Positions 1 through 13,043 of a stretch of DNA of 64,000 nt are shown here, piece by piece. Under the pieces are notes generated by a model. That model made no database searches. It saw only the letters and a list, made by a program, of their open reading frames with translations, and had not been told where the DNA came from. The position numbers were made by a program, and so were the translations under genes. Location of the stretch: NCBI GenBank assembly GCA_033239525.1, contig BSYO01000025.1, forward strand, positions 4,436,001-4,500,000. The letters run 5' to 3'. Positions within the stretch are counted from its first letter, which is position 1, and each line of letters opens with the position of its first letter. This DNA comes from Nepenthes gracilis. Lineage: Eukaryota > Streptophyta > Magnoliopsida > Caryophyllales > Nepenthaceae.

Positions 1-101
1 AACATTATGGGACACACTTTTCTCTATTCTTTTAGTTGGTCGGACAAGAAAAATATTTGAGGGACTTGATTTAGTCATTGTTGAGATACTTTCAAACATA
101 T

Positions 102-350
102 GGGCCAATCAATCCATTTGACTTGTGTGGATCCATTACTGCAAATATACGGATGAGAATTCACGTTATTACTGATATTTCAATTAAAAAGTATCTTTCT
201 AATATTATTTTTTAAATAAATAAAAGGACAGGAGATTATTGATGGGTCAGTCAATCCAACTGACTTCTGTGGGTCCATTAGTGTAAATGTACGGATGAGA
301 AAAAATATCTTTCTAACATCATTTTTTAGATAAATAAGTGGTCAGGAAAG
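102..350. repeat. Imperfect tandem duplication, about 142 bp, two copies
   Basis: Two diverged copies begin at 102 and 244. They share a segment containing ACGGATGAGAA and a following stretch with ATCTTTCTAA and a TTTTTTA-rich run. The second copy is shorter, so this is an old local duplication. No gene is visible in it. Confidence 0.6.
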
Positions 351-403
351 AGTTGACGAGAATCATACTGGTTTTAAACAGAGAGGCACTGGGCCCCTGT
401 AGT

Positions 404-592
404 GAGGCACAATCATTGTAACTCAATCTTAAGACTATTGAATATAAATTAAATAATTTAAATATTTTTTTAATAAAAAAATTGCTTTTAAAATATTTTA
501 TAAGCTAAAATATCTTGGCTATTAGATTTATATTTAACAATCTTAAAATTGAGACACAGAAATTACAATTTATTGTCGAGGCAGACCAACTC
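404..592. repeat. Imperfect inverted repeat, MITE-like hairpin
   Basis: The left arm (about 404-450) and the right arm (about 523-592) are imperfect reverse complements. Both include a GAGGCA-like end, a CTCAATCTTAAG-like block and an AATATAAAT block, around an AT-rich centre. This is the layout of a short non-autonomous DNA transposon, but I cannot fix a target-site duplication. Confidence 0.4.
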
Positions 593-1555
593 AAGCTAGC
601 TGGCTTTAGGTGTTGAAACATTAACTCTAATGATATTTTTTATGAGAGGAAATAAATTGACTTTAGAGTAGGAAAAAATTAGAGAAGTTAATACAAGGAG
701 ATATGGTGAGAAAATGAAGGCTTAAATTATGAGTCAGTTTTCTGCCCCTGACATAGTTGGATTACAAATATAGCCTTCTATATCTTTTACTTCCATTTTA
801 GTGTCGACGGACTGTGTACGCCTTGGGCAAGGACTACTCCTGGACCAAAGATGAGGTTCATCATTGACGCTTAAAATGTCCGGTTTGCTACAATAGAATG
901 ACACCATTAGGTTCAAGCTTGATCAAAGTCAACAATTGTTCATGGGTAAAATCTATTAGTCATTTATCATGTCAACAAGTAACATATGTGTTACACAATT
1001 TGGTAACGTTTGTCACACCTAAAAATAATATTAATAAGATAGATATTAATTAGATATTATAATGATACCTAAGAAGAGATAATGAGAAATGTGCACCTAT
1101 TCTATAGTCCTGAATACATAGCCAATCAAAACTCAACTTCCTTTCAATGGCCACATTTTGTAGTTTATTGATGAATACTGTACCAACTCATCGCCACATA
1201 AGGGACATTGATTGGACAGTACAATAATACTCAACAAAATTAGAAAAAGGTTTGAAAAAGAGAGAGAAAAGGCTTGCGTTGAAGAGAGCAATACTTCCCT
1301 AAGAATAGTAACTCAAAGAAAAGAAGAGAATTCACTGTCTCATATAATCCCAACTTCACCAAGAGAAGAGTCTAACACTCTCAGAGGTAAGCGACTAATA
1401 ATAGATGGTTAAATTGCTCCCTCTAAAGACAGAGTATTTCTTGACATCTAGGCCACAAGGAAAATATCTTCCATAGGCCAGCCATCTTTTGTCAAGCCTC
1501 GTAGAAAACTTGATCCTTTTACATTATGCCACCTTATACGATAGTCTTGTAGTTG

Positions 1556-1628
1556 GGTTCTAAGAATCAATAAATTTTTAACCATCTTATGCCGATCAAG
1601 TCGGTATGACTTATTGATTCTTAGAACC
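1556..1628. repeat. Perfect 18-bp inverted repeat with a 37-base loop
   Basis: GGTTCTAAGAATCAATAA at 1556-1573 is exactly reverse-complemented at 1611-1628. Copies of a CACCTTAT-like word lie around both arms. It could be a small foldback element or a hairpin in a transcript; nothing shows which. Confidence 0.6.
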
Positions 1629-1679
1629 ACCTTATGCCTTTTTCCAAATAGCAACAGTCAGATGACTTTTTATTTAGGG

Positions 1680-2860
1680 TGCACAGGGCATAGGTTGAGG
1701 TATTTAAGTTTAAATCTTACATAGAGTATTACCGCTCCAAAAAAATTTTAGTTCAAATATCGATGGGTCTAGTACCATAGGTCGGCCTAAAGTCCGAATT
1801 ATAGCAAATGGACAGCCTGTCAAAAGCACTTTCAGGCCCACCGAGCGGCCCAACAATCTCGCCCGAAAAATAATCTCAAAATATCCTGCTTAAAGTTTCA
1901 CATGCCCTAAGTAGGTAGAAGTTATTCTATAGATCACACTGTAAAGGCCGTTGCCATAGTAGACTTCAGAGGGGCGACAAAATTAGCGATGATCGCTAAC
2001 CAACCACTCCATTATGAGTACATCTCCATAAGCCGCTTGCTGGTCGAGTGCACTCTAAGAACCCTACTCTTCATCTAAGAAACCTGCCCTTTGTTCAGGA
2101 GGCTAGCAACCTATCTAGGGGACCTGCTCTCTGTCTAGGATCACCACCCTCAATCTAGGAGGCTTGCGGCTCGTCTGGGAGCCCCGTTCTCTACCTAGGA
2201 GCACTGTTCTCCACCCAGGAGGCCCTCCATCTAGGCAGCCCACTCTCCATCCAGGAGGCTCGCTATCTAGGTGCCATACCCTCCATTCAAGCGCCATCAC
2301 CTCCATCCATGAGGTCCACCATCTAGGAGCCATACTCTCCGTTCAAGAGGCTCGCTCTACTTCTAGGTCTCTCACTTTCTATCCAGAAGCTCAATCCTCC
2401 ATCTCATAAGCCACCCCTGGCCAAGCGTACCATCGGAGCTCAGTCATCCCTCCCATAAATTGTCCCTCAACCGGGCATACCTCTAAACCACCCATTAGCC
2501 AAGTACACCTCTAGGCAACTCCTCAATCAGGTGCATCTCTAAACCGCTCTCTAACCGAGCGTATTACTAAACCGCTCCTCAATTGGACGCACTCACACCC
2601 AATCTCCAGAAAATATGCATCAACGTATTATCTTATATTATCATATTTTTCTATTCATTGAAAAAGATTTTTTACTTGAGTATCAGAGAATAAATCGAGA
2701 AGGGAGTTATGTCAATTCCCTGACCTCTTAATTTTTAGTTATATTACGCAGGACTAAAATTATTAGAGATAGCGACCAGACCCGCATCAGTTCGACTCGG
2801 TGCAGAAGATCAGGTGACCCATAATCCGTACAATAACTCAAATCTAGGGACACATCAAGT
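1680..2860 (+). repeat. Degenerate Ty3/gypsy-type LTR with minisatellite-like interior
   Basis: At 2040-2430 the sequence repeats degenerate words such as CCATCTAGGAGGC at irregular 20-40 base spacing. It continues at 2430-2610 with repeated AACCGxxCxCTCAA-like words. At 2675-2690 comes ACTTGAGTATCAGAG, which resembles the ACTTGAGCGTCGGAG block found near the 3' end of many plant gypsy LTRs, and a related block lies in the LTR at 46.3 kb. No internal domain follows, so this is probably a worn solo LTR. Both ends are uncertain. Confidence 0.4.
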
Positions 2861-5076
2861 TCGCATTAAGTGTGTTTATTATATTGGCTTTAATGTGTAA
2901 AATTAAGTGAATATGTAGAAAATTAGTAGCTTTTTAAATTATGTCACATATAATTCAAAATTGTGAAATAGTTATAGGAAAACTGTGGAGGGGCTCCTTT
3001 TTAGGCAAAGGAAGTGTCAGGAAACCAACCTAGCCATCTACAAGCTGATAAATGATCTAAATACTGGCAAAAATAAATAACTTTCCTTATATTCTATCAA
3101 TAATTCAAGAAAAGTGCGAAATTAATGATATTGTAATACATTGGATTCATGTAGACCGATTAAAATGAAAAACTGTTCAAGCATAGTTGTGATCCCAATA
3201 TATCTCTATAGTTAAAAAAATAAAAATAAAACATGTCCATTAGACCAATAATACTTAATGGATTACAACATTAGCCTATTAAATAATCACTAGCATAGAA
3301 AGTTGGCATTACAAGATGAGAATATTTAGATAGATTATTGAAATCATATTAAACATAAGATAAACAATTATGACATTTATGAAAATTTAAAAGTTATATG
3401 TTTAGAAGGTCAAATAAGATAATAATATTTAAGGTAAATTAGTCACTTAAAACATATACTAAATAATATATCTACATGTAGTTGGGGGGAATAAATGATA
3501 CAAATTTGAAAAAAAATAAAAGTGGCTTGATAAAAATAAATTATAATTACTTAAATTCTCAAATGATATGACACTAAATTAAATACAATAAAAAAAAAAA
3601 ACATATACATATATACACTAAATTAAGGCTTCTTTGTTGTTATGACACTTAGCTCCTTGACATTGTGTTAGAGTATCCAATGAGTGATCAATTAGTGTTG
3701 AGTGTCATGTTGGTGTGGTTTTGAACCAAATGCATAATAAAATATAAATTAATATAAATATGACACGGTTAGTAATTATATCAATAAAATAAATATGAAT
3801 ATGATCTATTACATAAACAAATGACATAACATATAAAATTTATTAATAAATAGGTCATATTTATGTGATATAATAGGACGTATTTTATATGTTAACTTTT
3901 TTTAAAAATATCTGTTAAATCTCAAAATTTAAAAACCTAGACGGGTAAATGAATTTTTAATTATATCAGTTCATAATCATTCAATCTAGATAGATTTATC
4001 AATTAAGTCATGTCATATTATTTTCATTGTTAATATGTCAACATAAAAAATGATATGATTATTTCAACCCATCAAAAATAAAATTCATTCAATATAAAAT
4101 TAAACTATCTTATTTCATGTCGTATCCATGAAATGTTCTCATCTTATGTCTAATATTATTATTTTATTACTTTCAATGTCCTGATTATATAAACAGGAGA
4201 CTTATACATAGCATATTACATTCAATTTCCTACTGTATCCATTTCTTATTTTATTTTTTAGAATTATATCAATATCCATTTTAAAATTTTTGCTTTTCAT
4301 AATTTTATTTATATTTTTTTTATTCAGGTTTTGTATTTTTTTTTTTTTTTGCTTTATAACAAAAAAATTGAATTTTCTGCTGGCCATTATCAGAAATAAA
4401 GTCAGATGTGTGTTTTTTTTTTTTTTTTCTGAAGAAAGAAAATAAGTAATTTGTCTTCTGCATTATTTGTTATTTTTTGGAAATTAATTAAATATTAATC
4501 AACAGTTTTTGTCCTTTTCCAAGTAATTAAATGACTCATAAAAGGAAAAAAGAAAAAAAAAATTTCCATAACGAGGACTTTATATCATAACACAATGCCC
4601 CTACGAAATTTGGTGGAGAAAAACAAGCAACTAATAAAATTTATTAAAAATTAAACAATTAATTTCCGTTTTTTAATATTTATTTTCAGGCTTTAAGGAA
4701 ATAAAATAAACTCATTTATTGTCTATTATTTCGGAACATTTCATTAGCATCTATTGGTAATGGGTACCATCATTTATCATCTTTAATCCCCAACATCAAC
4801 ATTTAACGTAGTTTATCTCTCAATGCATACCTAAAACTAAATAACATTTCCGCGTAATTAAAATTTTTCCCCATTTTACTTTTTTTATGAAAAAATAGTA
4901 AATCCAGAACAGATTGAGTCATCCCACAAAAGGAAAATGAATGAATGAATGAATAAGTCATGACAATTCTAAAGCTTTCCATCAACCAAACATGAGTCAT
5001 CCAAGAGAGCAAATCAGACACCTAAGGGAAGCAAATTTTTGAAAGAACTCAACTAGATATGTTATCAAACTAACAC
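2861..5076. other. AT-rich intergenic DNA, no gene seen
   Basis: This stretch is very AT-rich, with poly-A and poly-T runs, notably near 4338-4350 and 4413-4428. Reading frames are short and show no recognisable motif. Confidence 0.6.
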
Positions 5077-5208
5077 AAAGTGAATATGCAAAAACTTGGT
5101 CAATCGAAGAAACCTTTGTCGTCAACGGTATCCCAGGCTTGGCAAAGTGAATATGCAAAAACTCAGTCGATCGAACAAACCTTCGTCGTAGATGGTATCC
5201 CAGGCATG
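5077..5208. repeat. 67-bp tandem duplication
   Basis: Copies start at 5077 and 5144, both opening with AAGTGAATATGCAAAAACT and both ending in GGTATCCCAGGC. They differ at roughly ten positions. The repeat lies downstream of the AP2 gene's 3' end on that gene's strand. Confidence 0.75.
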
Positions 5209-5550
5209 CCTGTGTCCGTTAGGTGACCAATCCTCTACAATGGCCAGAAAGTCACAACATTTTGCACAGGAAAATTTACTTACCAAGTTTTCTGGATTCA
5301 AAGAGGGCATTGATGAAGCTAAATGATAATGGGAGAAGAGGGAGTATGCAAATCATCCCAAGACATTAACACTTTTCTGCATAAAAGAAGCCATTCACAA
5401 GAAGAGAGACAAGATTTTCATAGAATCCAACTAGGTATTGAGTACAACAAAATAAATATGCAGAACTTGCAAGGTTGAGCAAATATTTTTCATGATTTTA
5501 CCGAGCATGCCCATTTCAACACAATGAAATCAGACTTCACGATAACAACG

Positions 5551-5586
5551 ATAACACACACACACAAGAGAGAGAGAGAGAGAGGG
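5551..5586. repeat. Dinucleotide microsatellite (CA)n then (GA)n
   Basis: An ACACACAC run passes directly into a GAGAGAG run, about 35 bases in all, in the 3' flank of the AP2 gene. Confidence 0.85.
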
Positions 5587-5830
5587 TATTAACAAGCATG
5601 AAATTCCCAACAAATCTAATTCTTATTATTATTTTTCCATCAGAAAATAGCCTAAAGCAGGACAAGCAAGGATTAGTTATACCCAACAAAAGGGATAAAC
5701 AGAAAAGACTCATGTAGATACCAGTAATTTGAGGACACAACACTATTTTAACCATTGCCACCATAAAAGCACGCAAACGGACACACAAAAACATAACAAC
5801 GAGAAATAAAAGGAAAAGAAGAGATGACAG

Positions 5831-6010
5831 CATCATTTGACCCCAACCCCCGACGACACAAAAAAGAAAAGCAAAAAGGAGTAAACCGCAATAACAAGGC
5901 ATTAGCTAGTTAATCTGCACCATCATTTGACCCCAACCCCCGACGACACAAAAAAGAAAAGAAAAAAGGAGTAAACTGCAATAACAAGGCATTAGCTAGT
6001 TAATCTGCAC
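5831..6010. repeat. 90-bp tandem duplication covering the AP2 stop codon
   Basis: Bases 5831-5920 are repeated at 5921-6010 with only two visible mismatches. The right copy holds the last four sense codons and the TAG stop of the minus-strand AP2 gene. The left copy carries the same bases in what is now its 3' UTR. The few differences suggest a recent event. Confidence 0.95.
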
Positions 6011-6478
6011 GCCGAACAGCCTAAATCCTTTAGTTGCCGCTTGAGGAGGATTACTTCCATTGCCATATATCAGGTGATGGAAGCCCATATGACCAACACT
6101 ATTATCCCAATTCCCACTGTTGATTTGAGCCAGCAAAGACAAGCGTAGTATGAAGGCTCTAAACCTAGGCAGATAAGATTTATCTTTGATCATTGATATG
6201 ATTTGCTCAAGAGAGTATTCCCCTTGGAATTCAATTTCTTGAGCAGTCATAATAGACCCAGGAAAATTGAGGGCACCATATCGGTCGATCTTTAAGTTGA
6301 CTCGATCATAAGCGACAGCTGCTTCTTCCTCTGAGTCATGGGTACCGAGCCATATCCGTTTTCCATCAATGGCGATTCTAGCACCCCATTTTCGCCCCTT
6401 CAGACAGTCGACGCCTGTGTATCTTGATCCTACCATTATGTTTGATGAAAATCTAAGAAGGGGTATTTTGCTAATCAA
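5996..6478 (-). CDS. RAV-type AP2 domain protein lacking a B3 domain
   Basis: This is a predicted nuclear DNA-binding transcription factor of 160 residues. The AP2 domain lies at about residues 19-73, with the KWGARI and RIWLGTHDSEEEAAVAYD blocks well conserved and ending in ALNFP. Residues 84-125 match the linker that follows AP2 in the RAV-like subgroup of Arabidopsis At1g50680/At1g51120. The C-terminus carries RLFGV (153-157), the B3/RAV repression motif that also ends those proteins. Family members are usually about 350 residues, with a B3 domain of roughly 110 residues between linker and tail. Here the linker passes almost directly into the tail, so B3 is missing without loss of frame. 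It is intronless, as is usual for RAV genes. The true start may be Met15, just before the domain. A TATA-like ATTATAAAG lies near 6662-6670. Confidence 0.85.
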   Translation of the reverse strand: MISKIPLLRFSSNIMVGSRYTGVDCLKGRKWGARIAIDGKRIWLGTHDSEEEAAVAYDRVNLKIDRYGALNFPGSIMTAQEIEFQGEYSLEQIISMIKDKSYLPRFRAFILRLSLLAQINSGNWDNSVGHMGFHHLIYGNGSNPPQAATKGFRLFGVQIN

Positions 6479-6832
6479 ATAGAGTAGGAATATGGTTTTT
6501 GAGTAGGAAGATAGAGTAGCAGAAAAGGAGAAGACATGGGAAGACGCTTTTGTGCAAACAATGACACGGAACGTGGCTTTTTAACAAGAGAAATTGGGTA
6601 GGGGGGAGCGGTGACTCTTGCCATTTGGGCAATGGAAACGTACGCACGGACACCAATGGTAACTTTATAATTTCCTTAACAAGATTGGAAGAATAGAGCA
6701 ATATCCTTATTAGCAGTCTCAACTCTTGGGTCTGTGTCTTACACGTGGTGGTCTGTCCAAGGTAGCTAGTGCTAATAACTTCGACCGTAAAATGTAGTAA
6801 CTTATCTAATATGAACAATTAGAATTAATTAT

Positions 6833-7104
6833 ATACCAAAAGATGACATAAAGAATGTTAATGTCTATCATTCCATCAGATATAGAGATTAAAAAATGCC
6901 TTCTTGAATCAAAGGGGAAGTACATGAATATGTGCCTTCCGAAAGTTTAATCACCCAAACTGTCCTGTTAATTAAATACCAAAAGATAACATAGAGCATG
7001 CTAAAGTTTATCATTCTATAAGATTTCAGGATCATACAGTGCCTGCTCGAATCAAATGGGAAGCACATAGGCATTTGCTTTCCAAACATTTAATCACCCA
7101 AAAT
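6833..7104. repeat. 143-bp imperfect tandem duplication
   Basis: Copies begin at 6833 and 6976 with ATACCAAAAGAT, and both close with TTTAATCACCCAAA. Divergence is moderate. It lies upstream of the AP2 gene, so its promoter region may contain both copies. Confidence 0.75.
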
Positions 7105-10100
7105 AAGGCTCCGCACCATAGATTCCATCCAATTAACCAAATGTCAATAACATGCTGATCCTATGAATTAAGATATAAATTTGTGGATTAGGTTATTTAA
7201 AAATATGTATCTGATAAATTGGAAAGCCATTAAAAACTGCACTTCTTTACACACTGACAAAGACCATTAAGTCACTAACCATTACAGATTTTCATTAGAT
7301 CTTTAGCTGTAGCCTGTGGGGATCTATTCAGCAATCAAAACTAAAATTAATATGATGCCTGAATAAGCAATGGAACTTTATGAGTCATCAGACATTCGAG
7401 ACTCAGACTGTTATAGAGCCATCAGACAGCCATCTCGCAGTGGAGGCCTTAGCCTGGCAACTATGGCTAAGACATTCAGGCACCTATAAGTGTTAGGCGC
7501 CAAATAAATAAATTAATGTTGCATTGTAAGTACTGTTGATATAGAGCAATAAGAAACTGTTCTGCTTCTTGGCTATTCATGTATCTTTCCAACTTGCTTG
7601 TGTGGATAAACGTCAATAAATTCTGTCATGCCTGATTTGGAGATGATAATTGCAAAGTGCATAGATAGTTTACATGCCAAAAAGAGCAGATGACTCCATG
7701 GAAAAAGAAATAGTTCCATGATAAAATATTAGAAGCCCAAAAAACTAGCCATAACTTTTCTTTGTTAATAGTAGACCTCAAGGACATTCTTGTCATTTGC
7801 TGTCAATCACCCAAAATTAGTTCTGCAGATGGTAATAATAATTAACTAGAAACACATAAGTCTTTGTTAAATGATGAAATCCTGACAAATCTCTAACAAA
7901 AGCCAAGACACCTAACCCACCATCCATCAAAGCACTTGATTTTTGTTAGTCGGAGACTGGAGTAGAACTAAATGATTACATGATCGTTCTCTGCTGTATG
8001 CCTGGAGTAGGCATAATACTGGTCTCTCAAGTCTCCAATTTTACTGTATTGTATCATTACATGATAGTTACAATTAGTTTTCATGCCTAAGGTTATAGCA
8101 ATAGCCCAGCTGCCTCCCTAGATGGCGAAATGATTAGAGAGGCTTTTCTAAAATTAATATTTACTGAGTAGATTCTATAAGCCTAGATATGGACAAGCAA
8201 GCAAATTTCACATCACAGAGCATCATATTACAAGCTATTTTTCAAGAGACATTTTTCATTGGGCAGAAGAGTTTACATCAGCAAACAAACCATGACAGAA
8301 GGACCTACTGAAGATGTTACATTAATTTTGTTTCAGACAATTGCCTAAACTTCACCCGTTTTATCTAGTCTAAATTTGATTTTGACTTTGGATCATAATC
8401 ACAGTATAAAAATGTTTACAGGTTTTAATGGTATAGATTTACCACCTCTCACGAACATGCCATTTTAAGTTACTAACATATATATAAATGCTGATGATGT
8501 AGAGTTGACACATCAGCTATTTAGCTTTCGCTACTAAGTGTCTTTTTAAACAACGTGCTGGATAACACACACTTGTTCTCTGTTCTTTTCATGAATCTCT
8601 GCTTCCCCATCTCTTTATTTCTCCTTGACCTCCCTGCCTCTTCCCATCTCATTTTGTCCCTCTCTCCTCTCCATCTCCCTGTACTCTCAACTTTAACTAT
8701 AGGATTTAGAGATCAATGAACACCTAGTAAATGTTCATCATTGTCAAACAAATTTAGAAAAAGTCGCATACAAGATTCTGATAAAAAAGGTTTTGGTGAA
8801 TTCACTGACTTTGTACGGAAGGAAGTTGTCAAGCTAAGGTTTGGTGCAGCGTGAGGGAAAGGAACAACTTGAGGTAGATTTTTCACAGGAGCAGCAACAT
8901 TATTCATGGCTGGAGAAATAACAGTGACTGAAGCAAGAAATTTTTTTTTTTTTTTTTTGAGGTGAGAATTAATAAGAGTTCGTGTGGGTCAAATTGGCAA
9001 GTGTATCAATTACATCCTTTCAGGAACGTACAGGGCTTCCATTGGCTCAGTCTTTTCAGTTCTTGGAAATGGTCATTACCTTCTCCGGGTTTGGCAGATT
9101 TTTTGAGTCCCTTTTCGGACTAATCAAAAGGTTACTTACTAAGAAAATCCCAGCCTGTCATCCTTTTCGTTTCATTTTCAGAATGACATTTTAATTTTGT
9201 CGACTATATACCCAACCTTCAACACTTTTTCAAAAGTAAAATAGCACAAGGTTTCAATTTTATCAATTAAGTGAAAAAAAGTGCAAAGAATTCGAAAAAA
9301 AGTTGTAGAATTAAGAATTTGAAGAACTTCTTACAAGAATCCTATGAAAATACCATTTGAAGTACTTTTATCAAATTCTTCTGACTTTTTTTTCACTTTA
9401 TAGATAAATTGGAATGTAGTGCTAAAAGTGAAAAAAAATAAAAAATGCTGTAACTGAAAAAATGTTAAAAATTAGGAAAACATTTGACAAAATTGCAGCG
9501 TCATGCCAAAAGGGGACAAAGTTGAAAGGTTTGGAAATTTTTGGTAATTAAACATGTTTAAAATCTGATTTAATGCTGCCGTATATCAGTTCTCTTTGAA
9601 CAGTATTGATAAAATTGTGTAATTTAAGATCATTTTTCTTCATACTTTCCTCCCTCTCTCTTAATTCCATTGGTGTAGCAATCACTTGTTGCGAACCCCT
9701 TCTTTATATTCGTATCCTCTCGGTTTGGTGAGTTTGGGCCTTAGGAATGAAGTCCAAACGTCAATCACTTTGCAGCTAAGAATGACAAATTGGGCCTCAA
9801 AACAAGAACTTTCCCTCTATTACTTCACTGTTTGTTAACATTTCTGGTAGCTTTGATTTGAATTGGGATTTAACTTACTTCGGAGTGTGATTTGTCAGAC
9901 TTTATTTGCTCAAGAGTTGACTTTTAACCTGTTTGACAGTTTGCTTTTGTTTTTTTTTCCCCTTTTTTTATTTTTTGGGGAGGGGGGGAGGCTTGATGGG
10001 TTTTGTTTAGGTAAATTCATACAGTTTTATTTTCAATTTTTTCTGATTTTTGGATTTAATTTAGACTCTAAAGGTTTTGGTTCAAATGGAACTTGATTTG

Positions 10101-13043
10101 TATTTTAAGTTCAATTCTTATAACTTCTACAATTTTGATTTAGTCAAGCTAGATGGTTTTGGGGTTACTTGCCATTAAATAATTTTCTAAGCTGTGGTAT
10201 AAATTCCATGTTCTGTAGACCTTGATAGCTTAGAATTCACTAAACCATTCAATTGTTACAACGGAAAGAAATCATTTAGTATGTCTGTTCCCTGATTTCT
10301 TCTTCCTAATAATGCTGAATAAAGGTTTCAGTAAAATTCTTGCTTTCCAAGTACCAATGTTTATAGACAAGGCCAAACTGTTACCCTGATTATGAAACCT
10401 GAAAAAATTTGAATAAATTTCTGAAATGCTTGAAAATTAGATTTTGGAAAGAAGAGAATGGTATCAGCTCCATCAAGAATAACAATCATAATGCAGTCAA
10501 CATACTCCTCCATTTCAACTACAAGGCCAACTCTGTCACATGGCTCAAAAAATTGGAGAATTTTAAGAAAAAGTAAAAATGTAAAAGTGTGTGTCTTTTA
10601 AGAGAAAACATTAAGATGGGTGAGTTGATAACTTTTAAAAGAAAAAAAGAATCCGTAATCAGATAACAAAAACTACACAATCAAATTATAAAGAATGGCA
10701 ATTAACATAGGCACTTGAAATGTATTCTGGGTACATCATTCATGAAAAACTGGTTTGATGCAAGTGGTAAAAGGAGAAACGCAGTGACAGAAGTAAATAT
10801 GACTGGTTTTCAGATGTCATCTTGGAACAAGCAAATGGCTCAATGATGAAAAAATTCAATTATTCCAGTGGAAGTCCAGAAAAAAGTAAGCATGCTTTGC
10901 TGCAGAAAGGAAGATGTGATGGGAAATATAAAGGCACATGAAATTGGTTGCAAACAATGCAGCAATTCAATTGACTACACATCGGCTCATCCTCGCATAA
11001 CAAAATGAAGCAACATAAACATACTGTTTTGGAACAATTGCCATGTTGCTTAAGCTGTAACATGATTTTTGAACCTGGAACATAAACTAAAAATTACATT
11101 TCGAAAGTTTATCTGCTGATGTAATAAATCTACTTGTTATAGCTTCATGTTAATGCAAATACATGAAACAATGGGCAAGTCTCAACCTTACCTCCAAGCA
11201 TTTGCTCCACAGACCATGAATATAATACAGAGAAGAGAGACACTGAGGGAACAGTAGCTTCTTTAAGCTGCAAAGCTTTTGCAATGAACAACAATGGCAC
11301 AAGGACTTTAAACCTCCTCCCCATGTAGTTTTATACATCAAATCCAATGCCAACAATGAAAGCACACTATATGATCTCAGCAGGATGAAACTGCAAATCT
11401 CTATGTTGCTAGTTTGGTAGGTTTCTGTCCAAGACAGTGGTCACTAATGGCTAGTTCCAGAAACAGTAACAGAAAATGTATTCCAAATAGTTCTTTCCAT
11501 GACATTAAATGATAGAAAATTACACAAGAACTGCATCATGTCACATAGATCAAAAAGATTAAAAGAGGGTTAAAAAGGACCAAATTCAACACCTAAAATA
11601 GCAAGATAGTGATAAATAATTTAATTAGTTGATCCCACGTCGTGGGGCTTCTTCTTTGTGGCTATATGGAATATCTAGGACTGTATCAGATTTTCTAGAT
11701 TGTACAGGAAGTTGCATTAAGTTACTGAGTTACAATTGCCGAACCAGTGTCCAGAAATTTTATTTCACAAATTCAGTTTCTTCTATGATTAATATACTAA
11801 TACATTCCCTTTTTGCTCTAATAGCATTTTCAGATTGGTAATGTGTAATATTGTTTACATTTAAGCTGTTGAGTTCACCTGTATGCTTTAAATATCTAGC
11901 TTTAAACATAGACCAGTATCATGACATGAACCTCTCTTCACTGCTACAATCAACGAGAAAACAAAGATTCTCTTAGTCGTGCACATTTGTCAAGAGGCTA
12001 GTTTAGAGATCCCTTGATTGTCCTTGACTTTCCTCAAATTCTGATAACTAGACAAATGAATAAGATCGAATCATTTTGGTTTAATCACTCCATTAGTCTT
12101 CTATTTATACTGTGCTTTCTACACAAGCCCTTTCAAATTTTGTCAATAAACTCTCAACCTCTTAGTAAAATATAATCAAGGCTACTTAAGGTTACTTTCA
12201 AGCATGTGATGTAAACTTGACCTAAATAAGTTGTGATGCATTATTTTTAAGCAAGATTCGGCTCCATACCTTGGAAGTTACAAAATGGAGAGAGTGGAAG
12301 TCATCTAGGCTTCTTTTAAGTGCATCAAAGTGATAAGAAAGGATGAGAAATCTATGAAACCTCAAGAAGAGAGAGAAGGAGCTTGGCCATTTTTTCAACT
12401 AAAGAAGTTCAACTCGTGGCAGAAAGCTATAGAAAGTGTCTTGAGGAGCTTGACAATATTTACGAAAAAGGCTGGTGACTTTATTGGAGAAAGTAGAACG
12501 ATGGATTGGGGACTTAATTAGAATAAGCCCTGTAAGTAGGGGAACACTATAATATTTAAGCTGTTCAGTTTTCATATTGACCCTGCAGCATGTGACACTA
12601 ATTTGCCACAATTTTCTATAATTGTCACCTACATATTTCACCTGCAATTATCAAAGATGATGCCAAAGTCCTATCAATTTCATGGATTAGAGATACTATA
12701 TAAAGATTGATTAGTAAAATTGTTAAACAAGAGTCGATTTTCATAATACTGGTGTCAGAAAATCAGCTCAATTATTAATTTCTGGAACATTGACTTTCTC
12801 TTTTGTCATGCATAATAATGCAAATTGTTGATTTAGTCAACAGATTTTTTAAACAAAAAAATTCAACTACTTTTTTTCCTGACAGCAGGGTGGTGAAGAA
12901 ATCCTTAGATGTCACATATACAGAATGAGCAGTTATGACAACTGAAATGCATAATCACCAGTTGCTTCAGTTGCATTTATACCAACAAGAACATCAAGCG
13001 GCCAGAAATCTGCATTAAACAGTGCAGTGAAGTCATACCACTT
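7105..13043. other. Long region without a recognisable gene
   Basis: Scattered short reading frames occur on both strands, with none longer than about 82 codons and none showing a known motif. Homopolymer runs (T-run near 8940-8958; T-, C- and G-runs at 9950-9990) are visible. Minus-strand open stretches at 10440-10560 and 11150-11365 look faintly exon-like, but I cannot tie them to any gene. The last few hundred bases would be the 3' flank of the hydratase pseudogene. Confidence 0.5.

Noticed and set aside
2115..2409. Frames on both strands near 2.1-2.4 kb
   Set aside because: They are produced by the CTAGGAGGC-type repeats; the residues simply repeat with the DNA.
5537..5902. 121-codon minus-strand frame
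   Set aside because: It is hydrophobic low-complexity sequence in the 3' flank of the AP2 gene, arising from the CA/GA microsatellite and the 90-bp duplication.
10440..11365. Possible minus-strand exons at 10440-10560 and 11150-11365
   Set aside because: They are open but show no recognised motif and no supporting splice partners.
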